Assembly (NCBI GenBank): GCA_034003625.1
Contig: JAVEYG010000001.1
Span: 124,001 to 188,000 of the forward strand
DNA: 64,000 nucleotides
Direction: 5' to 3'
From: GWE2-42-39 sp034003625
Lineage (GTDB): Bacteria > Bacteroidota > Bacteroidia > Bacteroidales > Prolixibacteraceae
The translations under genes and the position numbers were made by a program. The notes under the pieces are model-generated. The model ran no database searches and was not told where the DNA came from. It worked only from the letters and a program-made list of their open reading frames with translations. This document shows, piece after piece, positions 17,265 through 26,039 of the stretch; the stretch's first letter is position 1, and every line of letters begins with the position of its first letter.

Positions 17265-17858
17265 ATGAACCAGATCATCGGATGGCTTTCGGAAAATTAC
17301 ATTGAAGTCCTGGGCGCCATTTTGGGTTTCCTGTACATTATTTTCTCCATCCGGCAAAACATTCTCACCTGGCTGACCGGGCTGGTTACATCGGCCTTGT
17401 ACATCTATGTTTTTTTTGTGGCGAAATTTTATGCCGACATGGCCTTGCAGGTGTACTACGTGGTCATTAGCATTTATGGCTGGTACCATTGGGTGAAGGG
17501 AGCTTCGGATGGGGTCAAAACTAATTTGCCCGTTACCCGGCTGAAGCTAAAAACCGGCCTGGTACTGGCTATTTCTTCCGTGATTTTGTATGTGTTCATC
17601 TTTTTTATACTGAAAAATTACACCGACTCGCCCGTTCCGCATGGCGATGCGCTCACCACCGCACTGAGCATTGTCGCTACCTGGATGCTGGCCCGCAAAA
17701 TAATAGAACACTGGCTGATCTGGATTTTTGTCGATGCCCTGTCAATGGGGCTCTACATTTACAAATCGCTTTGGCCAACCGCCATCTTGTTTTTCGTATA
17801 CACGGTGATGGCTTACATCGGATATATTCAATGGAAAAAGGAAATACAGCAGGATTGA
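17265..17858 (+). CDS. pnuC: Nicotinamide riboside transporter PnuC
   Basis: 197 residues with about seven hydrophobic segments. Family landmarks are EVLGAILGFLYIIFSIRQNILTWLTGLVTSALYIYVF near the N-terminus, VYYVVISIYGWYHW in the middle and WLIWIFVDALSMGLYIYKSLWPTAILFFVY near the C-terminus; the aromatic/Trp-rich helices line the substrate path in PnuC. It imports nicotinamide riboside by facilitated diffusion, which needs a kinase to trap the product. That kinase is almost certainly the next gene, whose start lies inside the pnuC 3' end (28-bp overlap). A thiamine-transporting variant (PnuT) is less likely because no thiamine gene or riboswitch is nearby. Confidence 0.9.
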   Translation: MNQIIGWLSENYIEVLGAILGFLYIIFSIRQNILTWLTGLVTSALYIYVFFVAKFYADMALQVYYVVISIYGWYHWVKGASDGVKTNLPVTRLKLKTGLVLAISSVILYVFIFFILKNYTDSPVPHGDALTTALSIVATWMLARKIIEHWLIWIFVDALSMGLYIYKSLWPTAILFFVYTVMAYIGYIQWKKEIQQD

Positions 17859-18364
17859 AAATTGCCGTTACCGGTCCCGAATCGACTGGCAAATCGCTGA
17901 TGGCAAAACATCTGGCCGCAAAGTTCGGCGGGATTTTTGTTCCTGAATATGCCCGGGAATACATTCAGGCCATCCATCGGCCATACAGTTACAACGACAT
18001 TGAAACCATTGCCCGACGACAGGTTCAGCAATACAACGAACAGAAAAACGAAAATATCCCGGTATTTTTCGACACCTGGCTCATCATCACCAAAGTGTGG
18101 TTCGACTGGGTATATCAGCGGGTTCCCGGCTGGCTCGAAGAAAATATCCGCTCCTGTCCGGTCGACCTGTTTTTGCTAATGCAACCCGATATCCCCTGGG
18201 AGGCCGACCCGGCCCGCGAAAACGGCGGCGAAAACCGTCTGAAACTGTACCATCGGTACAAGCAGGAATTGGAAAACTACGGGTTTGGTTATGCCGAAAT
18301 CGGGGGCACCGGGCCGCAACGCTACCGGAATGCCGAAAATGAAATCATTTGTATCCTCAAATAA
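17831..18364 (+). CDS. nadR: NadR-like ribosylnicotinamide kinase (P-loop ATPase)
   Basis: About 177 residues from the ATG at 17831; the frame opens at 17771, but MEKGNTAGLKIAVTGPESTGKS begins at the right distance from the P-loop. The Walker A motif GPESTGKS lies at ~15-22, then FVPEYAREYIQ, and a Walker B-like FFDTWLIITKVW. This is the C-terminal RNK domain of NadR alone; the adenylyltransferase domain of the long form is absent. It phosphorylates imported nicotinamide riboside to NMN. The overlap with pnuC indicates translational coupling of transport and trapping. Confidence 0.85.
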   Translation: MEKGNTAGLKIAVTGPESTGKSLMAKHLAAKFGGIFVPEYAREYIQAIHRPYSYNDIETIARRQVQQYNEQKNENIPVFFDTWLIITKVWFDWVYQRVPGWLEENIRSCPVDLFLLMQPDIPWEADPARENGGENRLKLYHRYKQELENYGFGYAEIGGTGPQRYRNAENEIICILK

Positions 18365-18387
18365 TTCCAAACTTTGCCTTCATATCG

Positions 18388-18418
18388 TTTGTTTTTAAAA
18401 CGAAAAAACTGATTTTTG
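18388..18418 (+). promoter_or_regulatory. Candidate promoter of cysK-cysE
   Basis: TTTG (18388-18391), 19 nt, then GATTTTTG (18411-18418), one mismatch from TAnnTTTG. The cysK ATG is 25 nt further on. Pattern match only. Confidence 0.4.
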
Positions 18419-18442
18419 CAATTCATTTATTTGACTTTCAAT

Positions 18443-19375
18443 ATGAATATCGCCGGAAATATTACTGAGTTGATCGCAAGGACTCCGATGGTGAAACTGA
18501 ACCGTATGACCAAAGGTCTCAACGTTCAGGTGTTTGTTAAACTCGAATCGCAAAACCCCGGCGGATCGGTAAAAGACCGGCTGGCGCTGGCCATGATCGA
18601 AGCTGCCGAAAAACAGGGATTGATTGACCAGGACACAGTTATTATTGAACCCACCAGCGGGAACACGGGCATTGGCCTGGCCATGGTTTGCGCGGTGAAA
18701 GGCTACCGGCTGATCATCGTCATGCCCGAAAGCGTTTCGGTAGAGCGGCGTATCCTGCTGAAAGCCTACGGCGCCGAATTGGTGCTGACTTCCGCTCCGG
18801 GAGGGATGAGAGAAGCCATTGCCCGCGCCGAAGAAATTGCTGCCGAAAATCTCCGGTCGTTTATTCCCATGCAGTTCGAAAACCCGGCCAATGCCGAGAT
18901 GCACCGCAAAACCACCGCCATTGAAATATGGAACGACACCGACGGGACGGTCGATGCGTTTGTGGCAGGCGCGGGGACCGGGGGCACCATCACCGGGGTT
19001 TCTGAAGTGCTGAAACAAAAAAAGCCGGCAGTGCATTGCGTGGTGGTTGAACCACGGAACTCGCCCGTGCTGTCGGGCGGAGTGGCCGGATCGCACAAAA
19101 TACAGGGCATTGGCCCGGGTTTCATCCCGAAGGTGGTCAACACCGAGATTTACGACGAAGTGTTCACCGTGCCCGACGACAAAGCATTTGAAACAGCACG
19201 GCTGCTTGCCCTTCAGGAAGGGATACTCTGTGGCATTTCGTCGGGGGCCAATGTATACGCCGCATTAGAAATTGCCAAACGCCCGGAGTTTTCAGAAAAA
19301 ACCATTGTGGCCATCATCTGCGATACCGGCGAACGTTATTTGAGTACTACTTTATTTCATTCCGAACCAATCTGA
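18443..19375 (+). CDS. cysK: Cysteine synthase A (O-acetylserine sulfhydrylase)
   Basis: About 310 residues from the ATG at 18443 (MNIAGNITELIARTPMVKL), the usual CysK start; the frame opens at 18416. Lys44 in NPGGSVKDRLA is the PLP-binding lysine, and SGNTG (72-76) holds the substrate carboxylate. GAGTGGTITGV is the phosphate-binding loop and GISSGANVYAAL the conserved C-terminal part. It makes L-cysteine from O-acetylserine and sulfide. The acetyltransferase that makes its substrate (cysE) starts 7 nt downstream, so both steps are in one transcript. CysK and CysE are known to form the cysteine synthase complex. Confidence 0.95.
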   Translation: MNIAGNITELIARTPMVKLNRMTKGLNVQVFVKLESQNPGGSVKDRLALAMIEAAEKQGLIDQDTVIIEPTSGNTGIGLAMVCAVKGYRLIIVMPESVSVERRILLKAYGAELVLTSAPGGMREAIARAEEIAAENLRSFIPMQFENPANAEMHRKTTAIEIWNDTDGTVDAFVAGAGTGGTITGVSEVLKQKKPAVHCVVVEPRNSPVLSGGVAGSHKIQGIGPGFIPKVVNTEIYDEVFTVPDDKAFETARLLALQEGILCGISSGANVYAALEIAKRPEFSEKTIVAIICDTGERYLSTTLFHSEPI

Positions 19376-19382
19376 TCAGAAA

Positions 19383-20312
19383 ATGAAGACCAATCAAAAT
19401 ATCGAGAATAAACTGCTTCGTGCCGTTGACCTGTTGTCGGACCCCAAAACGTACAACCCGGTATGCCACGAACACCACATGGGAGAGCCGCTTCCTTCCA
19501 TCAAAAAACTGAAAGCGATTGTCGGCCTGATTCGCGAGATATTGTTCCCTGGTTATTTCGGCGATACCACCTTGCGCAGCAACACCGTCCGTCATTATAT
19601 GGGGGTTTACATCGACGAACTTTTTGAATTGCTGTCGGAACAAATCCTGGCCGGCTTGTGCTTTACCTGCACCCAACGCGAAGGCGTAGATTTTCGCGAA
19701 CGTTCGGTACATGCACAGGAACTGGCTTCCGATTTCATTTCGTATTTGCCGGAAATCCGCAGGATGCTGGTTACCGATGTAGAGGCTACGTACATTGGCG
19801 ACCCGGCAGCTAACAGCGCCAGCGAGGTTATTTTCTGCTATCCGACCATCCGGGCCATCTCGAATTACCGCATTGCCCACCGCCTGCTTGAGCTGGGTGT
19901 GCCGCTTATTCCGCGCATCATCTCCGAAATGGGACATTCAGAAACGGGTATCGACATCCATCCGGGGGCGCAAATCGGCGAATCGTTTTCCATCGACCAC
20001 GGAACGGGCGTGGTTATTGGTGCCACCTGTATCATTGGCAACAATGTGAAATTGTATCAGGGAGTAACGCTCGGTGCAAAAAGTTTTCCGTTGGACGAAA
20101 ACGGGAACCCGATCAAAGGGGTGCCGCGCCATCCGATCATCGAGGACGATGTGATTATTTACGCCCAGGCCACCATCCTCGGGCGTATCCGCATCGGAAA
20201 AGGTTCGGTCATTGGAGGGAACGTTTGGGTGACCAACAACCTGCCGCCGAACTCAAAAATCGTTCAGTTTAAAGCACGCGAGGCTTCGTTTAAAGACGGG
20301 GCGGGGATTTGA
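19383..20312 (+). CDS. cysE: Serine O-acetyltransferase
   Basis: 309 residues. A long helical N-terminal part (1-~165) is followed by a left-handed parallel beta-helix of hexapeptide repeats (~190-295: IDIHPGAQIGESFSIDHGTGVVIGATCIIGNNVKLYQGVTLG..., ATILGRIRIGKGSVIGGNVWV). The Asp-His pair of SIDHGTG is catalytic in the family. The protein ends in GAGI: a C-terminal isoleucine is the residue by which CysE tails enter the CysK active site, so formation of the cysteine synthase complex with the adjacent cysK product is well supported. It activates serine with acetyl-CoA. Confidence 0.93.
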   Translation: MKTNQNIENKLLRAVDLLSDPKTYNPVCHEHHMGEPLPSIKKLKAIVGLIREILFPGYFGDTTLRSNTVRHYMGVYIDELFELLSEQILAGLCFTCTQREGVDFRERSVHAQELASDFISYLPEIRRMLVTDVEATYIGDPAANSASEVIFCYPTIRAISNYRIAHRLLELGVPLIPRIISEMGHSETGIDIHPGAQIGESFSIDHGTGVVIGATCIIGNNVKLYQGVTLGAKSFPLDENGNPIKGVPRHPIIEDDVIIYAQATILGRIRIGKGSVIGGNVWVTNNLPPNSKIVQFKAREASFKDGAGI

Positions 20313-20386
20313 TCTACGATTTACGATTGAGGATTTGCTGAATACGGATGTGTTAGCGAAGTCCAATAAATTAAAAACTAAAGAAA

Positions 20387-21517
20387 TTGGAAAAACAAAA
20401 ATTGGTTGCTACCACCTTTGCCGGGTTGGAAGATGTGCTGGCCGCAGAATTGCTCGAACTCGGGGCCGATGATGTACAAACCGGCAATCGCGCCGTTTAT
20501 TTTTCGGGCGACCGACGGATGATGTACCGCGCCAATTATTTTTTGCGCACGGCGCTCCGGGTTTTATGTCCCATCGAAACGTTTAAAATCCGCTCTGCCG
20601 ACGACTTGTACAACAAAGCCAAAGGCATTGCCTGGGAAAATTACATGGCCCCCAATCAGACTTTTGCCATTCATCATACCATTTTTTCGGAACTGTTTAA
20701 AAATTCGATGTTTGCCTCGCTGAAAATGAAAGATGCCATTGTCGACCGTTTCCGGTTCAAATTTCAGAAACGGCCATCGGTCGACCCACGTTTACCCGAT
20801 GTGCAGTTCAACCTGCACATTGCCAACGATGTTTGTACCCTTTCGCTCGACAGCAGCGGCGAGTCGTTGCACAAACGGGGCTACCGTATGGCACAAACCG
20901 ATGCGCCCATCAACGAAGTGCTGGCTGCCGGGCTGCTGAAAATGTCGGGCTGGGACGGACGGCAAAATTTTCTGGACCCCATGTGCGGCTCGGGCACCAT
21001 TGTCCTTGAGGCAGCGCTGATAGCCACCAACACCCCGCCGGGAACCATTCGTAAAAACTTTGCCTTTCAGAAATGGAAATCGTTCCGCAACGACGATTTT
21101 CAGCAAATTGTGGAAGAAGCGCCCATCGGGAAACCGGAAGGAAAAATTATTGCTGCCGATGTAGACCGGAAGGCGATTGATATTACATTAAGAAATGCAG
21201 AAGCTGCCGGAATGAGAAAATTCATCCAGACCAAAATATCGAATTTCAAATATTTCGATGCCGAATTAGAAAACCCGTTCCTGTTGTTCAACCCGCCGTA
21301 TGGCGAACGGTTAGAGGCGGGCGATGCCGAATTTTACTCGATGATTGGCGAGCGGCTGAAACACCATTACGAAAATACCACCGCCTGGATCATCAGTACG
21401 CCGGAATGCCTGAAGTCGATTGGGCTGAAACCCTCGAAAAAGATCAACCTGCTGAACGGCTCCATCAACTGCACCTTCCGGAAATACGAATTGTACAAGG
21501 GATCGAAAAAAGGATAA
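20387..21517 (+). CDS. THUMP-domain rRNA methyltransferase (RlmL/YpsC-like)
   Basis: 376 residues starting with TTG: an in-frame TAA at 20372-20374 and no ATG nearby make TTG the only reasonable start, with AAAGAAA before it. The THUMP RNA-binding domain (residues ~45-160) precedes a Rossmann methyltransferase domain with the SAM-binding motif DPMCGSGTIVLEAALIA (~198-215) and the catalytic NPPYGERL (~300), which is typical of N2-guanine methylation. It corresponds to the N-terminal MTase half of E. coli RlmL, acting on 23S rRNA G2445. No second (RlmK) domain is present. Confidence 0.88.
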   Translation: MEKQKLVATTFAGLEDVLAAELLELGADDVQTGNRAVYFSGDRRMMYRANYFLRTALRVLCPIETFKIRSADDLYNKAKGIAWENYMAPNQTFAIHHTIFSELFKNSMFASLKMKDAIVDRFRFKFQKRPSVDPRLPDVQFNLHIANDVCTLSLDSSGESLHKRGYRMAQTDAPINEVLAAGLLKMSGWDGRQNFLDPMCGSGTIVLEAALIATNTPPGTIRKNFAFQKWKSFRNDDFQQIVEEAPIGKPEGKIIAADVDRKAIDITLRNAEAAGMRKFIQTKISNFKYFDAELENPFLLFNPPYGERLEAGDAEFYSMIGERLKHHYENTTAWIISTPECLKSIGLKPSKKINLLNGSINCTFRKYELYKGSKKG

Positions 21518-21658
21518 ACATTGAATATTTACTCTCAGGGTACTCTGATATTGACAAAGATTTTGCCCATATTGGTTCAAAAGAAAAAATATTCGGATGA
21601 ACAGTGTGTATCACGGGCAGAAGTTGTATTTTTTCAAAAGATTTCAAAAACTGCATAG

Positions 21659-23638
21659 ATGGAGTTTGCCATACTCAAGGATATTGTCATCATATTTGCC
21701 CTTTCAACTTTAGTAAACCTTGTTTTTACACGAATAAAATTTCCTACTGCGCTGGGCTACCTGGTCACTGGTATTATTGCCGGCCCGCACCTTCTCTCGC
21801 TGATCAGCGACCGCAATAACATTGAACTGCTTGCCGACATTGGCGTCATCCTGCTGCTATTTACAATCGGCATGGAATTTTCGCTGAAACACCTCCTGAA
21901 AATACGAAGGATTGTATTCTGGGGCGGCCTGCTCCAGGTAATGCTTACTGCAGGGGTTTTTTACCTGGTATCGAAGCCATACGGGCTGAGCTGGCAAGCC
22001 GGCATCTTTATTGGTTTTCTGGCCGCATTAAGCAGTTCGGCATTAGTGTTGAAACTGTTACAGGAACGCTCCGAACTGACCTCCAACTACGGGCGCACCG
22101 TATTGGGCATCCTCATTTTTCAGGATTTGTTACTGGTCCCGCTCCTGCTGTTTACCAATATTTTAGGACATGAAAGTATTGACATATCGGGAACCCTGGC
22201 TATTCTGGCCTTGAAAACAGCAGTTATTATCGCTATGGTATATGCCGGCAACAAATGGCTGCTGCCCCGCCTGCTCCGCCAAATCGCATTGGCAAAGAAC
22301 GAGGAGCTTTTTATGATGAGTATTTTTCTCATCTGCCTGGCCATCGCCCTTTTGACCTCTTCAATGGGAATGTCGCTTGCTTTTGGCGCCTTCCTGGCCG
22401 GGTTGATGATCTCCGAATCGGAATACAGCCACAATGCCTTTGCCAACCTTATCCCTTTCAAAGATACTTTTACCAGTTTTTTCTTTGTATCGATCGGTAT
22501 GTTGCTCGACTTGTCGTTTGTTACCCATAACTACCAATTAGTTATTCTCACCGTATTTTTATTGATTGTACTGAAAACCATCATCGCAGGAGGTACCGGG
22601 TTTTTGCTGGGGCACACTTTCCGCGGCACCCTGATTGTTGGTTTCGCACTAAGCCAGGTAGGCGAATTCTCGTTTATTCTTGCCAAAATCGGCCTTCAGA
22701 AAACAATTATTTCTGAATTTTACTACCAGTTGTTCCTGGCAGTTGCTGTCATTACCATGGCCCTGACCCCATTTTTGATGAACATGTCCATCCCGCTTGC
22801 AAACCTTTTGATGAGACTGCCCCTTCCCCACTTCTTAGTCAATGGGATTTTTCCTTTAAAAGAAATGGAAATCCCCGACCTTAGAAATCATTTGGTGATC
22901 ATTGGAAAAGATTCCAGCGCCATTAAATTGTCGAAAATGGCAAAAATCAACAACATCAAGCATGTTTCAGTAATTTTCGACCCGCTGATTGCCAAAGGAA
23001 AAATAGAAAACGGCGAAGCAACAGTTTACGGCGATGCCGTGAACACGCCAATCCTGCTGAAAGCCCATGCCGATACGGCCGATATAGTAGTGATTTCGGT
23101 AGGCAGCATCATCCCTTCTATGTCGATTGTTGAAAAGGTGCGGAAGCTGAACAAAAAAGCATACATTATTGTCAGGGTAAAACATATCCAGGACGTAGAA
23201 TATTTTTATAAGTTGGGCGCCGACCAGGTTTTGCCTGAGAAACTGGAAATCGCCATCGACCTTTTTAACCGGGTACTTGTCAAACGGCTTTATCCGCAAC
23301 GTGAAGTAAACCGGATGCTGACCCATATCCGGAGTATGAGCTTAGGCGAGTTTACCGAAAAAGATACTGTAAACAAGCCTTCGTTGCTCGATGACCTTCC
23401 GAACCTGAATATTACCGCACTAAAAGTGGATACCAACTCGATGGCCGACGGAAAGTTGCTCGGAGAAATCGATCTGCGCCGGAAAACCGGTGTTACGCTA
23501 CTGGCCATCAAGCGGAGCAACGAAATTATTGAACATCCTTCGCCCAATACTGTTTTTCAGCGCGACGACATCCTTTATGTACTTGGTAACCCAGAGCAAA
23601 CCGACATGGCATTTGAGTTATTTTTTAAGGAAGTTTAA
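21659..23638 (+). CDS. CPA2 family monovalent cation:proton antiporter with RCK domains
   Basis: 659 residues. The N-terminal ~400 residues have about 12 membrane helices of the Na+/H+ exchanger fold (PTALGYLVTGIIAGP, LLADIGVILLLFTIGMEFSL, GFLAALSSSALVLKLL, AFGAFLAGLMISES). A TrkA-N/RCK domain follows (~410-530: HLVIIGKDSSAIKLSKMAKINNIKHVSVIFD), then a TrkA-C domain (~560-655: LGEIDLRRKTGVTLLAIKRSNEII). The layout is that of KefB/KefC-type K+ efflux systems, gated by nucleotide binding at the RCK domain. The RCK glycine motif is degenerate (GKDSSA instead of GxGxxG). No KefF/KefG partner lies nearby. It appears to be transcribed alone. Confidence 0.88.
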   Translation: MEFAILKDIVIIFALSTLVNLVFTRIKFPTALGYLVTGIIAGPHLLSLISDRNNIELLADIGVILLLFTIGMEFSLKHLLKIRRIVFWGGLLQVMLTAGVFYLVSKPYGLSWQAGIFIGFLAALSSSALVLKLLQERSELTSNYGRTVLGILIFQDLLLVPLLLFTNILGHESIDISGTLAILALKTAVIIAMVYAGNKWLLPRLLRQIALAKNEELFMMSIFLICLAIALLTSSMGMSLAFGAFLAGLMISESEYSHNAFANLIPFKDTFTSFFFVSIGMLLDLSFVTHNYQLVILTVFLLIVLKTIIAGGTGFLLGHTFRGTLIVGFALSQVGEFSFILAKIGLQKTIISEFYYQLFLAVAVITMALTPFLMNMSIPLANLLMRLPLPHFLVNGIFPLKEMEIPDLRNHLVIIGKDSSAIKLSKMAKINNIKHVSVIFDPLIAKGKIENGEATVYGDAVNTPILLKAHADTADIVVISVGSIIPSMSIVEKVRKLNKKAYIIVRVKHIQDVEYFYKLGADQVLPEKLEIAIDLFNRVLVKRLYPQREVNRMLTHIRSMSLGEFTEKDTVNKPSLLDDLPNLNITALKVDTNSMADGKLLGEIDLRRKTGVTLLAIKRSNEIIEHPSPNTVFQRDDILYVLGNPEQTDMAFELFFKEV

Positions 23639-23969
23639 AAATAGTGTCGTAAGTAATGAAACCATTTATTGCCGTATTTTTACCCCACCCCATTAGTTAT
23701 ACCGTCAAGTTGGCGTTCATTGTAAAAAGACCGTGACAAACAACAGAATGATAAAGAAATTTTTGCTGTATAAAGACAAAAAGAGAAATTGGAAACAGTC
23801 CTCACAAAAAAGCAAAAGTTTAGCAGTCCTTCCCTGCAAGCCTCGCTTCGCGGCCAAATACATGCTTTTCGGCACTGTACCCACTCCGTAGATAGGTTTC
23901 TTCTAACATGACAACTTTTTGTAATGATTTCTAAACAATTCCGACAAATATTTCGTTTATACTTGCACG
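23639..23969. other. Intergenic stretch at left edge of the metal-efflux cluster
   Basis: 331 bp with no credible ORF, no terminator that I could support and no clear TTTG/TAnnTTTG promoter. Composition changes here: the sequence left of it resembles the rest of the chromosome, while the genes to its right are more A/T-rich. It may be the junction of an acquired segment. Confidence 0.35.
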
Positions 23970-24395
23970 ATGATTAAAAAACTAACAGCATATAGTCTAA
24001 TCCTCGTTGCCAATATAGTTCTACTGGCTCATGCTGTTATTCCGCATCATCATCACCAATCAGTCATTTGCATTGAGCAAAAGCATTGCCATGATGACAC
24101 TTCAACTCATGAACATAGTAATGCCAAACCCAGCCATCAAGACGATGGCAATAAAAACTCAACTTCTTGTGTTCTCAAACAATCTTTTTTAGTTCCACCA
24201 TCACAAGGCAAACATTTAAAAAGTTACAACAATTGTTCGGACAACTATAATCATGATTATTATCTTCTTTCAAATATTGAGTATTCTGATTTACAGCCAA
24301 TTTTTAATGTTGTATCTTATTTTCCCTTACATTCTTCTTATATAATATCATTCGTAACTTCAGCCCTTGGGTTACGTGCTCCCCCGACAGTTTAA
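23970..24395 (+). CDS. Small exported His-rich protein (DUF6769-like)
   Basis: 141 residues. The N-terminal hydrophobic segment (LTAYSLILVANIVLLAHAVIP) is followed by HHHHQ and further His/Cys/Asp (EQKHCHDDTSTHEHS), a probable metal-binding stretch. A second hydrophobic segment lies near residues 105-130. Similar short His-rich proteins directly precede Cus/Czc-type efflux genes in many Bacteroidota; the DUF6769 label is from memory and not certain. It is first in the cluster with the adaptor, pump and outer-membrane genes, 85 nt upstream of the adaptor, and probably binds or senses the exported metal ion in the periplasm. Confidence 0.65.
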   Translation: MIKKLTAYSLILVANIVLLAHAVIPHHHHQSVICIEQKHCHDDTSTHEHSNAKPSHQDDGNKNSTSCVLKQSFLVPPSQGKHLKSYNNCSDNYNHDYYLLSNIEYSDLQPIFNVVSYFPLHSSYIISFVTSALGLRAPPTV

Positions 24396-24480
24396 ATTTT
24401 TAGCATTTTTATGTCATTATTCTGCATTTTACAGAGCAATGATTCACGTATTATTTCTAAAAATTTAAACACTTTTCAAA

Positions 24481-26028
24481 ATGAATTTCAAGATAGTTTT
24501 GAGTGTGCTAATGGCCTTTGCCATTGCATCTTGCAGACCATCCGGTCATGAAAACGAAAATCATGACGAACACGAAGGTCACGACCACAGTACACAAGCT
24601 GAAAACCACGAAGAACATGAAGAGGTAAAATTTCAGTACACATCATACAGCACCGATTTTGAATTATTCGCCGAAGCCGATGCTTTTATTGTCGGAGAAA
24701 AAGCAAACATACTATCACATTTTTCCATATTGCCCGATTTCAAGGCCGTTGAGAAAGGTAAAATTACCATTATACTTTCAATTAATGGCAAGGAAACAAA
24801 ACAGACTCTTGACCAACCCACCCGAAAGGGGATTTACAGTTTCGACATCAAACCTGAAACCGCAGGGAAAGGCAATCTTAAGTTTGAGATTTCCAACGAA
24901 GAAGGCAATTTCGAAATTAGCGTTTCTGATGTAACTGTTTTTGCTGAACACCACGAAGCCCACGAAGCTGAACAACCAGTTATTTCTAAAACCAATACCA
25001 CAGTTTTTACAAAGGAACAGTCGTGGAAAATTGATTTTGCCACATCAATTTCCCGTTCAGAGCCTTTCGGTCAGGTGATTAAAGCCACTGCATTGGTGCA
25101 GTCGGCACCAGGTAATGAGGTGGTAATTTCTGCCAAAACCAATGGTATTGTACTTTTCAATTCGGGTATAGTGCTGGAAGGGATGGAAGTTTCAGCCGGA
25201 CAATCCTTATTCTCTGTTTCGGGCGGTAACATGGCCGACAATAACATTGCTGTTAAATATTCAGAGGCAAAAAGCAACTTTGAAAAAGCAAATGCCGATT
25301 ACGAAAGGGCTAAGGAACTGGCAAAAGACAAAATTGTTCCTGATAAGGATTTGCTTGCAGCTAAAAATCAATACGAAAACGCAAAGGCTGTTTACGATAA
25401 TCTCAGCAGAAACTTCAACGTTTCAGGGCAAACCATATCAAGTCCGCAAACTGGTTTTATAAAACAGGCATTTGTGAAAAATGGAGAGTATGTTGAAGCG
25501 GGTCAGCCTGTGGCAGTGGTATCTCAAAAGAAATTGTTTGTTCTGACTGCCGATGTGCCTTCGAAATATGCCCCATTGCTGCCAAACATTAAAACAGCGA
25601 ATATCAGGACTATTAACGACAATCGTTCCTATTCACTCGAACAGCTGAACGGTAAAGTGCTTTCGTATGGCAAAGCTGCCAACAGCGACAATTATCTGAT
25701 TCCTGTTGCTTTGCTGATAGAAAACAACGGCAGTTTCATATCAGGAAGTTACGTAGAGCTTTATCTCAAAACATATTCCAATAATCAGTCGTTGGTTGTC
25801 CCCACCACTTCGCTGTTGGAAGAACAAGGCAATTTCTATGTGTGGGTACAGGTTACCCCCGAATTGTTCGAAAAAAGGGAAGTATTTATTGGCGGTACTG
25901 ATGGAATGAATACCGAAATAAAAAAGGGTATTTCAGCCAATGAACGTATTGTAACCCGTGGGGCCATGCTCATAAAGCTGGCACAAGCTACAGGCACCTT
26001 AGATGCTCATTCAGGTCATGTTCACTAA
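24481..26028 (+). CDS. RND efflux periplasmic adaptor (CusB/CzcB-like lipoprotein)
   Basis: 515 residues. The signal peptide and lipobox are MNFKIVLSVLMAFAIASC. A His/Glu-rich metal-binding stretch follows (residues ~22-60: HENENHDEHEGHDHS, ENHEEHEE) and an extra beta domain (~65-165). The membrane-fusion-protein core starts near 190 with the barrel-sandwich half (ALVQSAPGNEVVISAKTNGIV), then a helical hairpin (YSEAKSNFEKANADYERAKELAKDKIVPDKDLL) and the second half (ISSPQTGFIKQAFVKNGEYVEAGQPVAVV). It links the inner-membrane pump to the outer-membrane channel and delivers metal. The 3' end is 11 nt before the pump gene. The His-rich leader suggests Cu(I)/Ag(I), Zn or Co as substrate. Confidence 0.88.
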   Translation: MNFKIVLSVLMAFAIASCRPSGHENENHDEHEGHDHSTQAENHEEHEEVKFQYTSYSTDFELFAEADAFIVGEKANILSHFSILPDFKAVEKGKITIILSINGKETKQTLDQPTRKGIYSFDIKPETAGKGNLKFEISNEEGNFEISVSDVTVFAEHHEAHEAEQPVISKTNTTVFTKEQSWKIDFATSISRSEPFGQVIKATALVQSAPGNEVVISAKTNGIVLFNSGIVLEGMEVSAGQSLFSVSGGNMADNNIAVKYSEAKSNFEKANADYERAKELAKDKIVPDKDLLAAKNQYENAKAVYDNLSRNFNVSGQTISSPQTGFIKQAFVKNGEYVEAGQPVAVVSQKKLFVLTADVPSKYAPLLPNIKTANIRTINDNRSYSLEQLNGKVLSYGKAANSDNYLIPVALLIENNGSFISGSYVELYLKTYSNNQSLVVPTTSLLEEQGNFYVWVQVTPELFEKREVFIGGTDGMNTEIKKGISANERIVTRGAMLIKLAQATGTLDAHSGHVH

Positions 26029-26039
26029 ATCGTACATCC

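Noticed and set aside
18395..19096. 233-residue minus-strand frame
   Set aside because: Antisense to cysK, low-complexity His/Phe/Gly composition; a shadow frame.
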